Shown here: piece after piece, positions 1-11,500 of the stretch | How the letters are laid out: every line of letters starts with the position of its first letter | Numbering within the stretch: position 1 is the first letter of the stretch | Assembly (NCBI GenBank): GCA_949752795.1 | Contig: OX457061.1 | Span: 7,313,239-7,377,238 of the forward strand | Direction: 5' to 3' | Source of the DNA: Hyperoodon ampullatus | Taxonomy: Eukaryota > Chordata > Mammalia > Artiodactyla > Ziphiidae | Length of the DNA: 64,000 bases | Notes under the pieces: model-generated | What the model was told of the DNA's origin: nothing | What the model saw: the letters and a program-made list of their open reading frames with translations, nothing else | Databases searched by the model: none | Program-made: the position numbers and the translations under genes

Positions 1-30
1 TCCTAACCACTAGGCCACCAGGGAACTCCC
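1..30 (-). mobile_element. CHR-type SINE, left end only (cut by window edge)
   Basis: The text ctaaccactaggccaccagg followed by gaactccc is the reverse complement of a CHR SINE start. Confidence 0.8.
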
Positions 31-92
31 TTCTTGTTAATTTTAATATCATGTTTTAAATTTCTTAGCAGCATATGAAAATGATGCTCCAG

Positions 93-300
93 GGACTTCC
101 CTGGTGGTCCAGTGGTTGAGAATCCACCTTCTAGTGCAGGGGACGCGGGTTCAATCCCTGGCTGGGGAACTAAGATCCCACATGCTCCAGGGCAACTAAG
201 CCCGCATGCTCTAGAGCTCGAGTGCCACAACTAAGACCCGACGCAGCCAAACACATAAATAAATAAATAAATAAATAAATATTTAATTTTAAAAAAAGAA
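93..300 (+). mobile_element. CHR-type SINE
   Basis: It starts ggacttccctggtggtccag and ends in (aaat)n. A 16-bp duplication, gaaaatgatgctccag (77-92) and gaaaatgatgatccag (301-316), flanks it. Confidence 0.94.
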
Positions 301-982
301 GAAAATGATGATCCAGGGAGATACCCCATGTTTTCCTTGTGGCTTTAGCCACCCATGATCACCATATATATCTTCCTTCATGGCGACGTAAGTACAGTTT
401 GAGTGTCACCAATGCCTCTACCTGGGTTCCCATATGGCACAGCCCTGGCACTCCCTCAACTGCACACATCTGCTGTCACAGTGCCTTGCGTGGCTCAACT
501 CAGTGACCTGTCTGGCCCTTTCCACGCCCTTCCCACTGAAAACTAAAAGTTTTTTTTCAACATTTTTAACTCCTCTGCACTAGCAGGGAATTAAATCTGG
601 GAAGCGTAACTGATAATAATAATAAAGACGGTGACGCTACACGCGTGTCAAAGATTTTTACTTAACTCAGTAATTCACAAGGGAACCAGAAACATGTTGA
701 AAGGAGAATTCTGAGAAACACACAAATATACGCAATAAGAAACGCTGAAATGAATTTACAAATCAATGCAAAACTGAATCTAGCTACAAGGGCAATAACT
801 GCATCCTGCCGGGCCCAGTTCATACCCATTTCTATGGACAAGTATCATGTGAGTTATTATCAGTTCTGTATAACTTACAGAGTTGTATAATAACTCAAAA
901 ACAATGAAAGGTGCTGGTAAGCTGGAACGGAGCACTACTAGACAGGACACCGCCAATATTTTTCTCTTTTAATACCCATTTC

Positions 983-1310
983 AGGGATTTCCCTGATGGT
1001 GCAGTGGTTAAGAATTTGCCTACCAATGCAGGAGACACGGGTTCGAGCCCTGGTCCAGGAAGATCCCACATGCCACGGAGCAACTAAGCCCGTGAGCAAC
1101 AACTACTGAGCCTGCGCTCTAGAGCCCGCGAGCCACAACTACTGAAGCCCGCGTGCCTAGAGCCCGTGCTCCGCAACAAGAGAAGCCACCGCAGTGAGAA
1201 GCCTGTGCACCTCAACAAAGAGTAGCCCCCACTCGCCACAACTAGAGAAAAGCCCGCGTGCTGCAACGAAGACCCAACGCAGCCAAAAATTAATTAATTA
1301 ATTAATTAAA
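983..1310 (+). mobile_element. CHR-type SINE, long subtype
   Basis: It starts agggatttccctgatggtgc and ends cagccaaaaattaattaatt. The flanking acccatttca at about 973-982 and 1313-1322 is a probable target-site duplication. Confidence 0.93.
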
Positions 1311-1807
1311 AAACCCATTTCAAAGTCTTTCATAATATCAGTAGTGAATATTGAGGGTTTACTGAATACCAGTGCAGCCAAACGCAACTGACTGTTTGGA
1401 GGAAAGTGTCATTCTGTAACCCTTTTTCTTTCTGAAGTCCCCATTCTCTGGGCTGCAAGCCTTCTAGTCATTGTAATTCCCTTTATGCCCACCAGATGGC
1501 AGAAGCTCCTTGCCATGAGTAAGCGTGAGCCTGGACCACAGCTTTGGCTTGGGGGCCCAGCCGCAGGCAGGCTCATAAATTCAGCCTATGAAGGGTTAAG
1601 AGAACTGTCTGGGAGAACCCCTGGGTCTCAACTTACCCATCTCAAGCTGCACTGAGTCCTAGTAGGTCACTGGGGGAAACAAGCAGTTCCTTGTTTCACT
1701 GGGGGATGACTTGCCCAGGTGGGCCCATCAGAATCACTTGGCTCATGCTGGGTTGCTGGCCACAAAGAGGTCCTTTGTGGCAGGAAAACTTCTAAGAAAG
1801 TACAGCA

Positions 1808-2015
1808 GAGCAGTGACAGCATGAACTTGGTCTCAGGCAGATCTGGGTTCAAATTCTGACCCTATCAGTTACTAATTGTGTAGTTTGGGGCAAGTGAGCT
1901 GAGCCTCATTTACCCCACCTGTCTAATGGGGGCAATAATGCTGACCTCATAAATTCGTAGTAGGGAGTGAAGGAAATATGCATATAAGACACTTAGCCTG
2001 GAGCCCGGCCCACAG
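1808..2015 (+). repeat. MIR SINE
   Basis: It contains tctgggttcaaattctgacc, gttactaattgtgtagtttg, cctgtctaatgggggcaata and ctggagcccggcccacag. Confidence 0.75.
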
Positions 2016-2133
2016 AAAGCTTGGAGTCTGATTCGTTATCAGCATGAGCCCATGGGCCTTGGGGTCCTACCTTTCCAGTCTGCTGCTCTGGCTGGGGACT
2101 GAGCCACCCATCAAAGACCAAATCTCATTCTCA

Positions 2134-2538
<405 letters not shown>

Positions 2539-3002
2539 CTAACCCTCCAGGGAATACAACCTCATTCATTTATTCAGCTAATATTGGCTGAGCATCTACC
2601 GTGCACCAGACATGGTTTTAGGAGCTGGAGATTCAGTCATGAGCAAGCCAGCCATGATGCTTGCCTTTCAGAACTCAGTCTAGGGAAGGAGATGGATATC
2701 AAACAAACCAGCACACAGGTGAACTTATCACACAAAGTATGGTTTATCTATCTGAAATACAACACAGCTGATAGAAAAATATTTATTGGCATGGGAATGT
2801 GTTCCACACATATAGTGAGTTTAAAAAAAAAAAAGCCAACTACAAGTTAGTATCCTAATTTGTGAGAACCTGGGCAAGTGCTTTCCCCTCTCTGACTCTC
2901 AGGCTAAGTATCAGATGGGGAGCACAGTAGTGCCTCCTTTATGAAACATATAGCAAGCAAGCAAGCAATCGGCGACAGCTTTTGTGATATTGTGATGGAC
3001 CT

Positions 3003-3121
3003 TTTATTTTATTTATTTGGCCAGCGCAGCTTGTCGAATCTAAGTTCCCCAACCTGGGATTGAACCCGTGCCCTCTGCAGTGGAAGCGTGGAGTCCTAAC
3101 CACTGGACCGCCAGGGAAGTC
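3003..3121 (-). mobile_element. CHR-type SINE, short
   Basis: It runs from tttattttatttatttggcc to ggaccgccagggaagtccc. Confidence 0.9.
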
Positions 3122-3284
3122 CCCTGAAACTTTTAGAGATTCAAGGACTGTATGCCAAAATATTGTCTCAGCATAGGAATCTATAGGTGGGTTTAAATTT
3201 TCTTTTTTGAGCTTTTCTGTATTTTTTTGTATTTTCCTCTTGTCATCAGGTACAAACAACAAGGATCATGTTTTTTAAAAGTCT

Positions 3285-3640
3285 CCGTCGCTCTGATTCC
3301 CACGGGTTAGCCTTTTCGGGTCTGAACGCGCCCACTGGGTGGTTGCCGGGCCACCCGCCCCGCGCTAGAAGTGGGTTGTGGGTAGAGTGGGACGGGTGGA
3401 TCCGCCCCTCGTCGGCCCCGCCCCTTCCCAGACCCCCGCCCCCGCCCCCAGGTCACAGGATCCTGTGTTTTCTTCTGGTTTCTTCACGCAAACATTCCCA
3501 CCCCAGCCGCGGTGCGTTGGCCTGAATGGCCCCTGCCTGTGTGTGCAGAAGTTAGGGGTCATGGCTGTGAACCGACCACTCCGGGCTTCAGTTTCCTCTT
3601 CTGAAAAACGTAAGGGGGTCGGTCGAGTTCCCCGGGACTA
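3285..3640. promoter_or_regulatory. GC/CpG-rich block next to PHYHD1 start
   Basis: The block is C- and G-rich with repeated CpGs (around 3325-3440 and 3600-3640), in contrast to the AT-rich DNA to its left. It lies inside PHYHD1 intron 1, immediately 3' of the first coding exon. It could be the downstream half of the PHYHD1 promoter CpG region or an internal promoter. No TATA box or clear factor site was identified. Confidence 0.4.
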
Positions 3641-3706
3641 CTCCAAGTCCGGAGGGGCCCCCCACATTTACCTGATCCTCGGGGTGCCCACCCAGCAGGG
3701 CCCTAC

Positions 3707-3739
3707 CTTCTGAAGCTGTGAGGGGCTCAGGTAGGCCAT
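3707..3739 (-). CDS. PHYHD1: PHYHD1 coding exon 1 (start codon, 11 codons)
   Basis: This short exon begins at the ATG at 3739-3737 and reads MAYLSPSQLQK on the minus strand, then a clean donor AAG|GTAGGG. It is phase 0 and joins directly to the exon at 2152-2310, giving [22 protein letters not shown], the expected PHYHD1 N-terminus (human, from memory, begins MACLSPSQLQK). The start context is weak at -3 (C) but has G at +4. A CAG at about 3769, upstream on the minus strand, could be a 5' UTR splice acceptor, so the 5' end of the exon is uncertain. The exon is too short to be found as a stand-alone reading frame and is supported by homology plus the donor. Confidence 0.88.
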
Positions 3740-6689
3740 GAGGACGAGGCAGGGCGTACGGGTGTCTCTGCAGCTGTGCCTGAGGCTGGAGAGGAGAAAG
3801 GTCAGGAGGGGAGAGTGGCCAGAGCCTGGGAGGCCCAGGAGGATTTAACCCTTCCCTGCCCAGAGAAAACCGAATCCTGGCCTTCACCTCCTCCCCCAAC
3901 CCCCACCCCCCGCCATCCAGAGAAAACCCATTCCCGGCCCCCAGCACACCCACCCACCCCACCCCCTCTCACTTCTGTCCTTGGGTGGGGCCCTTGTCTC
4001 TGCCCCACACCCTGGGTCCATCCCCCCAGCTAATCCAGGATTAGCCATTTCTGATCTCCTACAAGATCTTTAACTGCCTCCTTCCAGTTCTTTCCAGAAA
4101 CCACTCCCGGCTGGCTGTTTCCAAGGTGCCCAGAAGTTGTGTCCTAGGAGTGTCTGGGCAGGCAAGAGGACACCTGAGTCCCTGCCCAGGTGCCACAACT
4201 AACTGTAACCCCCAACCCATATCTGCCCCTGGGTCGAGGCAGGGTTAGAAAGTGCCCAGGCCACCAGCAGCAGCATCTGGGTGGGATGGGATGCAAGGTG
4301 GGTCTGGGGGCACGCACATCAGACAGACTCTGAGCTCTGCATTCCAAAGTTGGAAGAGGGCTTCAGAGGATTGCTTGGGCCCCCGTCCCTGCCCCCCCAG
4401 CTCTGATCCCCTGGGACTCTCTAGGTCCTGAAAGGATTACAGATCTGTCTGCAGCTCAGAGGAAGAGAGAAGATAAGGGGGATCTTAGAAAGGGGAAGAA
4501 GGGGCTAGAGCGGAGGCCTGGGTCTTCAAGATGAGGGTGAGGGAAGCCATGGTTCCTGTTCCCCACCCCCAGGCCCAAGATGTTGGTGTCTGAGGCCGGC
4601 TGGCACAGCGGAGGCCGGCGGTCAGCACACCCACCCTTCCAGCCAGCCCTGCTCAGCAGCTGACCGGGCCGTCTGGCTGCTGCTTCTGAAACCCAGCCGC
4701 CACTGGCTTTCCCTGAAATGACGCTTTCTGAATGGCGAAAGGACAGAGTGTCTCGGGAGCGAGCGTGGGGACACTGCTCAGCCTTCAGGAGCCTTGGCCC
4801 CAAGTCAAGTCGTGTTTTCTGGGCCACCGCACTGGGAGTATAGCTGCTTGGTCCCTGCTTCCCAAGAGCCGAGAGCCAGGGGAGGGGAGAGCCCCGGCAG
4901 GCTCCTGAGGCTGGAGGGTGAAGAGGTTCCCAGGGGACAGGCCGGGTGAGGAAGACAGGTGGAAGACAGGACCCTTTGGGGAAATACTGCCAAGGTTCCG
5001 CTCACTTGAGGCAGGGAGTGTTCCCAGCTGTCCTGGCCCCTTCCCAACAGATCCAGAGAGACACCTGCCATGTGCCAGGAACACAGTGAGAGTCCAGTAG
5101 TGCTGGGCTAGCAACTCCTAGGGGAACCCCCATCCAAGGCTTACATCCACACCTGGGCCTTACTTTCCCCATCTGTGGTTTGGGGATAACAGAAGTACCT
5201 CCTGGGCACTTGAAAAGTGCCCACTGGCTGTTCACCGTCTGTTAGCAGGAGCTGTTCTCGGTGGAATGTGAGGGTATTTTTACTTTACTTTTTGAACTTC
5301 CTCAAGTTTTCCAAACTGCTGTTATCATCAGAGAAAAGGCCACCAGTGTGGGTTTAAACGGAGTGAAGAGCCCTGAGTTGGGGGGAGGCGGGGGGACGGC
5401 TGGGCCTCCCACGATTTGTTCACTCATTCCACTCAGGCTTTGGGAAGTAGGTGGGTGGCATTTCCACACTGCTGTTTTTTTCCAAAAGCTAACCAGCTCC
5501 AGATCCGGCGCTTGGGCCACCCCAAGCCTGAGGCGGGGCAGTGGGCACTGGTGGGGAGGTACCAGACCAGACAGGAGCGGAAGACCTCTACTCTCGAGAT
5601 AAAGGAGGGTGTTCTAGGGGGTTGCCCAGCCCAGCTGCTTGGCCTCCCAGTCAAAAATCCCACGACAGAGGCAGAAGAGGGAGGGACTCTTGACTCACTC
5701 CTGAGGTCACCTGGGGGTCGAAGTCCCATGTAGGGAGGAAGGACAGACTCTGGCGTGTCCCAGAGGAGGTGCCCAAGCAGCAGGTAAGGACTCATTGTTA
5801 AGGCCAAGGTCGGACACAATGGCCTTTTTTCTTCACCAAAAGACCCCTGCCCCAGGGCCCACGGTGGCCCAGCACAAGCCTTGCTGGGCCAGGAGGAAGA
5901 CAGATCATTTATTGATTTCCAGGAGCCAGGCCCTCTGCTAAAAACTCCACCTACCAGCAAAATTATCAGAAAGTTGAGTAAGCCCCAGAACAATCCTGTG
6001 AGGTCGCCAGCACCATCCTGATTTTATAAATGAGGAAACCGAGGGCCCACATTAAATAAATGGCAGAGCTAGAATCTGAAGACAACTCTGCCCATCTCCC
6101 CCAGCCTCTGCCCTTGACCCCAATACCTTCAGCACCTCCAGCCCAAAGGGGCTAGAAGCTGGGTCAGGCCTGCCCATGGTGACTCTCAGTCCTGCCTCTG
6201 CAGAGCCCTGGAGACTGGCTGTTGGAATTACAAGGGACGGATGAGAGCAGAGTGGAAGTGCCCACTGCACAGATGGGGATGTGGAGGGCACGGGAGGAAA
6301 GGGGCTTGCCCTGTTTGACAAAGGGGATGACTGAGCTGGGAAAAGGACCCGAGACTACTGGCTCCCATTCCAGGACCCTTCCCTCCCTCCCATCAAAGCT
6401 CAGGAGGGCCCGAACCTTGGGCCTCCGCCAGCAGAGAACGTGCTGGCTGTGGGATCCTGGTGGGGCCCACACCGGCTATGGAACAGGGGCTGCGTCCGGC
6501 TCATGTCCGGTAGCTGCCTCCGAGGAGCTTCCGGTTTCGCGGGGCAGGCAGAGGAGCAAAGTTCATTATCTTCTAGGCGCCCGATAGTCACTCCACAAAC
6601 CAGTCCACGGGGCTGAGCGGGCCTCAGAGAGCGGAGGAAAGGGTCCCCCCATGACATGGAGACCTCCAGAGGCTACTTTCTGTTATAGA
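3740..6689. other. PHYHD1-LRRC8A intergenic region (with PHYHD1 5' flank)
   Basis: Both neighbours are on the minus strand, so this segment runs from the LRRC8A poly(A) site to the PHYHD1 start. It must contain the PHYHD1 promoter and any non-coding first exon. I see no CHR SINE or L1 here, only a MIR-like fragment (about 6005-6085) and C-rich low-complexity sequence at 3890-3965. Local CpG clusters occur near 4600-4740 and 6490-6600. No coding exon is recognisable. Confidence 0.6.
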
Positions 6690-6695
6690 TTTATT
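6690..6695 (-). terminator. LRRC8A poly(A) signal (AATAAA)
   Basis: The plus strand reads tttatt, so the minus strand reads AATAAA, about 1.6 kb downstream of the LRRC8A stop codon. A 3' UTR of this length fits what I recall of mammalian LRRC8A transcripts. Another minus-strand AATAAA lies near 5908, so the choice is provisional. Confidence 0.5.
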
Positions 6696-7552
6696 TGATA
6701 TTTGAACCGAGTCTACAAGTTCAGACCCACGTGTAACAGATTGCTTCATGGTTGTCAGAGGCTAGTGTGCGTTATTTCTGAGGATTACATCCAATGACAC
6801 GACGCAGAAAACACAAATGGACGAGTGGACATAATCATTAAGATGAGACGCTAAAACGTGCCTTAATGTCCAAGTGATCGATCTAAGGTGGGGACCCTTC
6901 TAAAGCGGGGACCCCGGTGACTGATCTAAAGTGAGCTGGCTTGCCGCCACCAGGCGCTGAGTGGGCTGCACATGCCAGGCGCCTGGGACAGAAACTGGAA
7001 CCAGAACCTGGGGAGCCCGCCCTCCCCGGCGGCAACCTCCTCACCCGCGGCCCCGCCTCCGAGTGTCCGTTGTGAAGGACCAGGTGGTGACAGGACTGAC
7101 GTCACCGGCTGAGGCCAGTAGTAGCACTGGGCAAACTCATGAGCGTGAGGTGGGAAAACAGAGTCCGGGTGAGGGGGCTCCTCTGGGCTCCTTAACACCG
7201 CGACAAGGGATGTGGGGGGATGGAGCACCGTTCATCTGGGGATTAGCCAACCCGAGTCCCCTCCCTTCTTGGAAGCTCCGGAACGTTCCCTTCGGCCAAC
7301 AGTCACAGAAATGAGAGCCTGCCAAGATACATGGAGGAGAAAGAAAACAAGACACCAAAAACAAGACACAACAATCCCCCGCCCCAGGCGGGGAGAGGAA
7401 CTACAGACTCCTGGACCAAGGTCACAGCAGATTCGGAAGACATCCTGCAGCCTGCACCCCAGGGGAAGGAAACACAATTCAGTGTCTTGCTGCTCTCCTC
7501 AAGGGGAACTGCTGTCCCACCCTGAGACCCCAACTCACTGGCCTTTAGTGTC

Positions 7553-7655
7553 CTTTTTTTTTTTTTTTTAGTTTTTTCTTTTTAATACCCAAACCATCAA
7601 TTTTCAAAGCTTAAAAAAATTTTTTTTTTTTTTTTTTTTAACTTAAAAAAAAATC
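7553..7655. repeat. Poly-T/A low-complexity tract
   Basis: Runs of T and A (long T runs near 7553-7569 and 7620-7640, an A run near 7645) lie within the LRRC8A 3' UTR. In the minus-strand transcript these become A-rich then U-rich segments that could pair weakly. Confidence 0.7.
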
Positions 7656-8284
7656 TAAACTGCTGCGGCAAACCCCAGGCCTGGTCTCTCCACCTGGTGG
7701 CCTGCTTTCCCACGGGCCGTGCCACCAGAGCCCAGCCTGGCACCTCTGGGGTGACCGTCCCACAGCTGGTTCACCCTGGACCGCTCGGCTCAAGGCTGGG
7801 TGGGCCCTAAATGGTTTTGAAACCACCGAAAAAAGGAAAAGGGAAATGCAGCCCACCCTTCCTCAGACACCCATCGGAACTGAACTTTCTTGGGAATGTA
7901 TAAGTTATCTGGAGGGAGGGGGTGGGAGGCGGAGAAAATAAATACCAAGAACTAAGTAGGTGTCCCTGGACCTCTAGTGTCGGCTCAGCCTCTGGGGCAG
8001 AGATGGCCTCCAGGGAGGAGGCCCTGATTGTCCAAATACTGTGCTCAGAGATGGACTACAGGTCTCTGATCTCCCCCTCAGGCGCCTGCCCCGTGGGGCA
8101 TGAGTCTCGAGGAGAAAGGGGCCAGCCCCTCAGGGGCGGTCCTGTGGCCCAGCTCCTGCCCCACCCCCACCGAGAGGCTGGACTGGTCGTCAGTCAGGGG
8201 CTCCTGGGCTCCTGGGCCTGAGGCCTCCCCAGAGGCCCCGCTGCTGGCTGTTCTGGGCGGCCCGTGCTCAGCGCCCGTGGGCGC

Positions 8285-8560
8285 TCAGGCCTGCTCCTTG
8301 TCAGCCCTCCAGAGCCGCTCCTTCACCTCAGGGGGCAGCGTGTTGAACAGGTCCTCCTCCACCACCAGGCCACTGCGCTTGAGCAGAGGGCACTCGCCCA
8401 GCTCCACGGGCAGGCACTCCAGCCGGTTGCCCCGCAGCTCGATCTGGGTCAGGCTGGTCAGCTCGCCCACCCGTGAGGGCAGTGACTGCAGGACGTTGTT
8501 GCCCAGGTGCAGGGCCCGCAGCTTCCGGCACTGGAAGAGCTCCGGGGGCAGCGCCTCGAT
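8285..8560 (-). CDS. LRRC8A: LRRC8A terminal coding exon (codons 720-810 and stop)
   Basis: This is the final coding exon of the volume-regulated anion channel subunit LRRC8A (SWELL1). On the minus strand it begins after the acceptor CCCTGTAG| and encodes IEALPPELFQCRKL through to ERLWRADKEQA, then TGA at 8287-8285. That is exactly 91 codons plus stop; with 719 codons in the upstream exon the protein is 810 residues, the length of human LRRC8A. It supplies the last cytoplasmic leucine-rich repeats (ALHLGNNVLQSLP and IELRGNRLECLP) and the C-terminal cap. Compared with the human protein from memory, Ala replaces Thr at residue 722 and Ser replaces Asn in GELTSLTQI, both conservative. The phase-0 junction agrees with the exon at 13579-15743. 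Confidence 0.97.
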   Translation of the reverse strand: MEALPPELFQCRKLRALHLGNNVLQSLPSRVGELTSLTQIELRGNRLECLPVELGECPLLKRSGLVVEEDLFNTLPPEVKERLWRADKEQA

Positions 8561-11500
8561 CTACAGGGAAGGAGCAGAGTGTGAAGGGAGGCGGGCGCAC
8601 CTCGGACCTGGGCCTCTGGGCTTCCCTGCCCTGGGTACCAGCACCTTCTCTGATGCCCATTTCAGCTACCCCAGACCCCAGGGACCAGCACAATCTGGGC
8701 CCAAGTCTGGCTAACTTTCCCCTGTTCTTTAGGTCTCAGCTCTGCAGTCACTTCCTCCAGGAAGCCTCCCTGACCTCCTCGTAACCTATGGCACCCACGT
8801 CCGTCCCCCGGACAGCACTGATCCCTTCCGTGGTGAAACTGCTTGATCTCCTGTTGCCCCCAGACAGGGAGCTCTGAGAGGGCAGGGCTGCGTGTGCCAT
8901 GCTCCCCGCTGTCTCCCAGCGCCTGGCACCCCAGAAGCAATCACATTAGCCAGCTACTCCCAATTGCACCCCTCCTCCACCGCCCAGGGCTCACCAGGAG
9001 GCAGGCTGTTGGTCCCGCCTGGTTTAAGAACAATTTATGAAAGCAGAGCAGCCTGCTGAGAAAATTCCATACCCTTAATTGTTGCTGAGAATTGGGGAGA
9101 GCTCACCAATCACTTCCCCTTCCTGGGCCTCAGTTTCCTTACCTGTCAAGCCACAGGCTGATGGTGGGTGCGGGGAACCCAGTGTTGGCCATTCAGAGCC
9201 CCCTCCTTCTGATTTTGCAAAATCTGAATAATGGGCAACACCCACATGCCACTTACTACAGGGCAGGTTCGCTCTGAGCGCTGATGCTATTAACTCACGG
9301 AACCCTCAGAACTACCTGTAAGTACTTTGTAAACACTCTTTCCATTTTACAGACGGGATAACTGAGGCCCTGAAGGAGCCAGCCTGCCTAGAGGTTCATA
9401 GCTGGAGAGCGGTGGAGCCAAGGTTCGAACCTGGCTCAACAGTCCGTGCTCTAACTGTCCACAGCGTTGATGGTGCAGCCTGGGTGGGGACCTGCCGTGT
9501 CTCTTGACACACGGGAAGAGCCCCATAAAAGCCAGCTTCCTCCCCACCCTCCTGTGAGCCATCAGCTACAAACACGAGTTCTTACTCAGCCTATTTTCCT
9601 ACAACCACCTCCTTCAGATATGGTGGGCAGGAGGGACACTTCCAGCAGGGCAGGAGCCAAGGGACTTGGGCCCGAGCCCATGTGAGGGTGACAGGGAACT
9701 TGCTCTGTCACCGTCCCCATTTTCCTGCTGAGAAGGCAGAGGCCATGCCATGAGGGACACTGTGACTGTTTTAAAGGGGACTCCTGACCTGGGGCTACAA
9801 CGTGGCCCAGTGGTCAGGTATGGGGCAGAGGTGGCTTCCAGGTCAGCAGGGACATGAAGGTGAGAGGGCAGATGGGAAGTGGGCTCTGGCAGGACGGAGG
9901 GGCCAGAGCCTCCCAGAGACCCCACTGCGCCCGACACTGGCCTCCTCTGGTGACAGACAATGGCCAGGGAGCGGGAGAGGCTGGACCAGCAGGTGGCAGA
10001 GCTGGGGCTCACATGGGAGCTCTCCCCCCGACACGTCCCCTCCCCGGAGCACCCCCCAGCCCAGCAGCGAGCTCTTTCCAGGCGCGTGGAGAGAAAAGAA
10101 GGTGCCTTCGGTGGCTCAGTGCCCCACCCGGGCCACTCCTGTCCTTCCTCGTGAGGTGTGCTCGTGCGCTGAAGGTGTGAAGTCGTTTCCCGTCACCCCA
10201 ATCCCGCCCTCTCCCACCTCCTCAGGGACCTCAATGGCTCCCCCATCAGCACTGGCTACCCGTCAAGTCCACCCGGTCTTTGAAAAAGAGACAACCCTCC
10301 CAGGAGCCTCTCCAGGCTTCCCAACAAACTGTTTGGAAAGACGCCGTCTCTCTCCTTGGCCCGCCGTGATCTGGCTTCTGCCGCTGCCCACCCTGGAAAC
10401 TACCTGGCCAGAGCCACCAGCGGTCACTCCTAATCCACCGGACATGCATCTGTTCTCCTTTCACCTGACTCCCCCGTGGGCTGTGTGCCCACCCGCTCCT
10501 GCCTGGCCCGGCTCTTCGCCGTCCACCCCAAAGGCTCAAGCCAGACTCCCCTTCCCTCCATCCTTTCACCCCGTGACCTCATCGAGGACCCATCTTCACC
10601 CAGGAGCCTGGGGGGATGACTCAACCTGGTCCCTTGGATGTCCCAATATGGGACCTATGCTGTCCTCTCTGAAAACCTGTGCCTTGTCCCACACCTGGCT
10701 TCAGTGACCCTCCAGCTACCCAGGCAAGCCAGGTGAGAAACCTCGAGTCACGTCAGACCTCTCTCTCCCCACATCCAATCCCGCCCATGTCCTGTGGATT
10801 CCACCCCCGAAGTCTCCCCCACCTCCGTCCGTCTCGCCATCCCTGGCAGCCCTTGCCAGTCCAGGCCTCGCCCCCGCCCGATGCTGCCCACGGGCTTCCT
10901 ATCAGCTCTTGACCTCTCATCTCGCCCCACCCCCAATACCCTCGAGTTGCAGCAGCAGGGAGCTCTCTAAATTCCAAGGCAGCATATTCCTTCGTCGCTC
11001 AGTCAGTGGGAATTCGGTGAACATTTTGCTCCACGTCAGGCACTGGACGAAAGAGCCAAGGTCCTTGTTGTCAGAGGGTTGAGGGAAGGGACATGAGACA
11101 GATTATCTGAAACCAAGTGGGAAGAACAGGATGCTCCTCAAGCCCTGGCCTCAGGGGAAAGTCCAAATTCCAGGGGCTCAGCTCGCCGCTCCTCCCCCTG
11201 GGCTCTCAGCTCTCTGTGGACAGAGCCTCCTAGGCTCTCCCTTTCCTCTTCACCTGGCTAATTCCTCCTTGTCCTGCAGGGCCAGGTGAGACGTCCCCTC
11301 CTCCAGGAGGCCAGCCTGCCCTGGGTAAGTCCGGGTTGAGGCCACTCCTCTGTGCCCCAGCCTAGTCTCGTCCACTGTGCTAAGTGCTGGTTGCCTGTCT
11401 TTCCCTGAGAGAGGTGAGCTCAGGATGGGCGGCCGGGGGCTTCTTTGTTCCTAGGTTCCCAGCTCCCTGCTCCACACTAGGAGCGCTCAAAAAACATTCA

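Larger units (their letters stand above)
6670..8284 (-). other. LRRC8A: LRRC8A 3' UTR
   Basis: This follows the TGA at 8287-8285 in the terminal exon and extends to about 20 nt past the AATAAA at 6690-6695. It contains a T/A low-complexity stretch (about 7553-7655) and otherwise unique sequence with no SINE or L1. The exact end is inferred. Confidence 0.55.

Noticed and set aside
9802..10707. 301-residue plus-strand open frame in the LRRC8A intron
   Set aside because: Pro/Ser-rich composition typical of GC-rich chance frames; no recognisable motif and no splice or start support.
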